Source: Neisseriaceae bacterium JH1-16 (GTDB lineage Bacteria > Pseudomonadota > Gammaproteobacteria > Burkholderiales > Chromobacteriaceae). Taken from it: a stretch of 64,000 nucleotides of DNA. Position 1 is the first letter of the stretch, and each line of letters begins with the position of its first letter. Positions 62,653 to 64,000 of the stretch are shown one piece after another. The position numbers were made by a program, and so were the translations under genes. The stretch lies in assembly GCA_025989215.1 (NCBI GenBank), contig JAPDNP010000001.1:434001-498000 (forward strand), read 5' to 3'. Under the pieces are notes generated by a model. It was not told the origin of the DNA and searched no databases. It was given only the letters and a program-made list of their open reading frames with translations.

Positions 62653-63459
62653 TCAGTCCCACAGCGGCGCAAGGCCGGCAGGGTCGACTTCGCGGCCGTT
62701 GCGTTCGAGTGCGGCGATCTGAGCCATGTCCTCGTCGCTCAGGCGCAGGGTCTGTGCGAGCAGGTTGCTGGCGAGGTTCTCGCGCTTGGTGGACGACGGA
62801 ATCACCGAGTAGCCAAGCTGCAAGGCCCATGCCAGCGCGACCTGGGCCGGGGTGGCGTGGTGCCGCTGCGCGATCGCGCCGATCACCGGGTCACCGAGTA
62901 CCTTGCCGTACGCGAGGGTCATGTACGAGGTGACGTGGATGCCTTCGTTCTGCAGGAATTCGACGAGCTTACGGTTCTGCAGGTACGGGCTCAGCTCGAT
63001 CTGGTTGGTCGCGATCGCGTCCTTGCCGACCGCGGCGATCGCCTGCTTGGTCAGCTCGATGTTGAAGTTCGAGATACCGATCTGGCGGGTCAGGCCCTTT
63101 GCCTTCGCGTCGGCGAGCGCGGTCATGAATTCGTCGATGGACACGCCGTTGCCAGGAGCCGGCCAGTGGATCAGGGTCAGGTCTACGTAGTCGGTGCGCA
63201 GCTTGGCGAGGCTTTCCTCGAGGCTAGGCACGAGCTTGTCCTTGGCGTAGTTGTCGACCCAGATTTTCGTGGTCAGGAACAGGTCTTCGCGGCGCACGCC
63301 GGAAGTGGCGATCGCTTCGCCGACATCTGCTTCGTTGCCGTAGATCTGGGCGGTGTCGACGGTGCGGTAGCCGAGTTCGAGGCCGGTGCGGACCGAGTCG
63401 ATGACAACCTGGCCTTGCAGGCGGAAGGTACCGAGGCCGAAAGCAGGAATACTGGTCAT
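62653..63459 (-). CDS. Aldo/keto reductase, DkgB-like
   Basis: This 268-residue enzyme matches the 2,5-diketo-D-gluconate reductase group. Thr-Val-Asp-Thr-Ala-Gln-Ile-Tyr-Gly near residues 33-41, Lys-Ile-Trp near 66 and Ile-His-Trp-Pro near 97-100 form the catalytic set. Methylglyoxal and other small carbonyls are usual substrates. GGAG before ATG 63459 selects this start; the longer frame to 63636 has no similarity. It lies between MFS and old yellow enzyme genes in the same direction. Confidence 0.9.
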   Translation of the reverse strand: MTSIPAFGLGTFRLQGQVVIDSVRTGLELGYRTVDTAQIYGNEADVGEAIATSGVRREDLFLTTKIWVDNYAKDKLVPSLEESLAKLRTDYVDLTLIHWPAPGNGVSIDEFMTALADAKAKGLTRQIGISNFNIELTKQAIAAVGKDAIATNQIELSPYLQNRKLVEFLQNEGIHVTSYMTLAYGKVLGDPVIGAIAQRHHATPAQVALAWALQLGYSVIPSSTKRENLASNLLAQTLRLSDEDMAQIAALERNGREVDPAGLAPLWD

Positions 63460-63562
63460 GATGTTCTCCGTGGGGGTTGAGCGGTGAAGTCGATAGGGGG
63501 ATTGTGCCAATCCCGATTTGTGCGATAAACAGCAGTAAGTGCGAATTACAGTTGAATTGAAA

Positions 63563-64000
63563 TCAAATATCGGTCGACGCAGCCTCAGCCAACGGGCTGC
63601 GCTTTGGCTGGCGTTGCAGGACGATCTGCGCGACAACCAGCAGTAGTCCCGACGCGGCGATCAAGGCGCCGACCAGCGGTACGGCTTCGTAGCCGAAGCC
63701 CGCCGAAATGGCCGCGCTACCGGCGGCGGCACCGACGGCATTGCCGAGGTTGAAGGCGCCGACGTTGACCGAAGAGGCGAGCCCCGGCGCCTCCGCCGCC
63801 GCGCGCATCACCCGCATCTGCAATGGTGGTACGACGGCGAAGGTCGCGGCGCCCCAGATGACGACGGCGACAGCGGTCCCCAACTGGGTTTTCGCCAGCA
63901 GCGGGAAGGCCAGCATGATGGCGACGAGCAGGACCAGGAAGATGATCAGGCTGCCATTGAGCGAGCGGTCTGCGAGCCGGCCGCCGGCCAGGTTGCCGAT
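63563..64000 (-). CDS. MFS transporter, AraJ/YdhP-like (5' part outside window)
   Basis: The C-terminal 146 residues of a 12-helix facilitator are present, and the coding frame continues past the window end (Gly-Gly-Arg-Leu-Ala-Asp-Arg near base 63980 is motif-A-like). [10 protein letters not shown] and the preceding Leu-Gln-Met-Arg-Val-Met-Arg segment are typical of AraJ/YdhP-type exporters. The gap of 103 bp to the DkgB-like gene may hold a promoter. The substrate is unknown. Confidence 0.85.
   Translation of the reverse strand: MGNLAGGRLADRSLNGSLIIFLVLLVAIMLAFPLLAKTQLGTAVAVVIWGAATFAVVPPLQMRVMRAAAEAPGLASSVNVGAFNLGNAVGAAAGSAAISAGFGYEAVPLVGALIAASGLLLVVAQIVLQRQPKRSPLAEAASTDI

Overview
The window is about two-thirds G+C. 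It is densely packed with short operons, many of whose genes overlap by 4 bp (ATGA), and looks like chromosome of a betaproteobacterium. A Chromobacteriaceae/Neisseriales-type host is my best guess, from the gene content and from a Neisseria-like habit of scattering a short repeat and pairing it into terminators. I see no rRNA, tRNA, CRISPR array, prophage or intact insertion sequence.

The most striking feature is the 10-mer GTTGGCCGAA. I count 40 exact copies on the two strands, plus 11 that differ only in the first base. Base composition predicts fewer than one. Copies lie in several reading frames and between genes, and four inverted pairs sit at gene boundaries. Uptake sequences of Neisseria and Haemophilus behave this way, so I propose an uptake-sequence dialect.

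Layout. 0.2-1.3 kb: threonine aldolase-like lyase. 1.4-8.8 kb: a probable specialised-metabolite cluster with a PrnB-family haem enzyme, a PhzS-like FAD monooxygenase, an HpaB-like flavin monooxygenase, an NmrA-type protein, an MFS exporter and a divergent AraC regulator. 8.8-11.1 kb: LysR regulator and MFS transporter. 11.2-14.6 kb: LysR regulator and purine genes (permease, guanine-type deaminase, hydroxyisourate hydrolase). 14.7-16.3 kb: two small metal-related periplasmic proteins and an NlpC/P60 peptidase. 16.4-19.4 kb: a decayed HEAT-repeat remnant and a DUF3141 (PHA-synthase-like) protein with a repetitive tail. 19.6-25.2 kb: five-gene peptide ABC importer. 26-29 kb: GbsR-type regulator with cyanide-insensitive-type cytochrome bd oxidase. 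29.1-31.6 kb: FdhF/YdeP-like molybdoenzyme with a small winged-helix partner.

31.7-37.5 kb is a sulfur island on the minus strand: MetQ, an isopenicillin-N-synthase-like oxygenase, a second MetQ, cystathionine beta-synthase and a cystathionine gamma-lyase/synthase. Together they suggest methionine or sulfur-compound uptake feeding reverse transsulfuration to cysteine. A short upstream reading frame with tandem Cys codons and two related hairpin elements lie among them. 37.8-43.1 kb: flavin reductase, an unexplained plus-strand terminator, and an ABC ATPase/FtsX permease/AttH-lipocalin trio. 43.15-43.29 kb: a MITE-like element. 43.4-49.2 kb: a gamma-glutamylation pathway (glutamine-synthetase-like ligase, aldehyde dehydrogenase, Fe-alcohol dehydrogenase, PuuD-like hydrolase) with an RpiR regulator, whose composition fits amino-alcohol catabolism. 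49.3-58.6 kb: NasS-like protein, LysE exporter with Lrp regulator, MFS, AAA ATPase, LysR, MATE and MocR-type regulator. 58.9-64 kb: SRPBCC protein, two aldo/keto reductases, LysR, old yellow enzyme and a truncated MFS gene. This last block is almost free of the uptake-like repeat.
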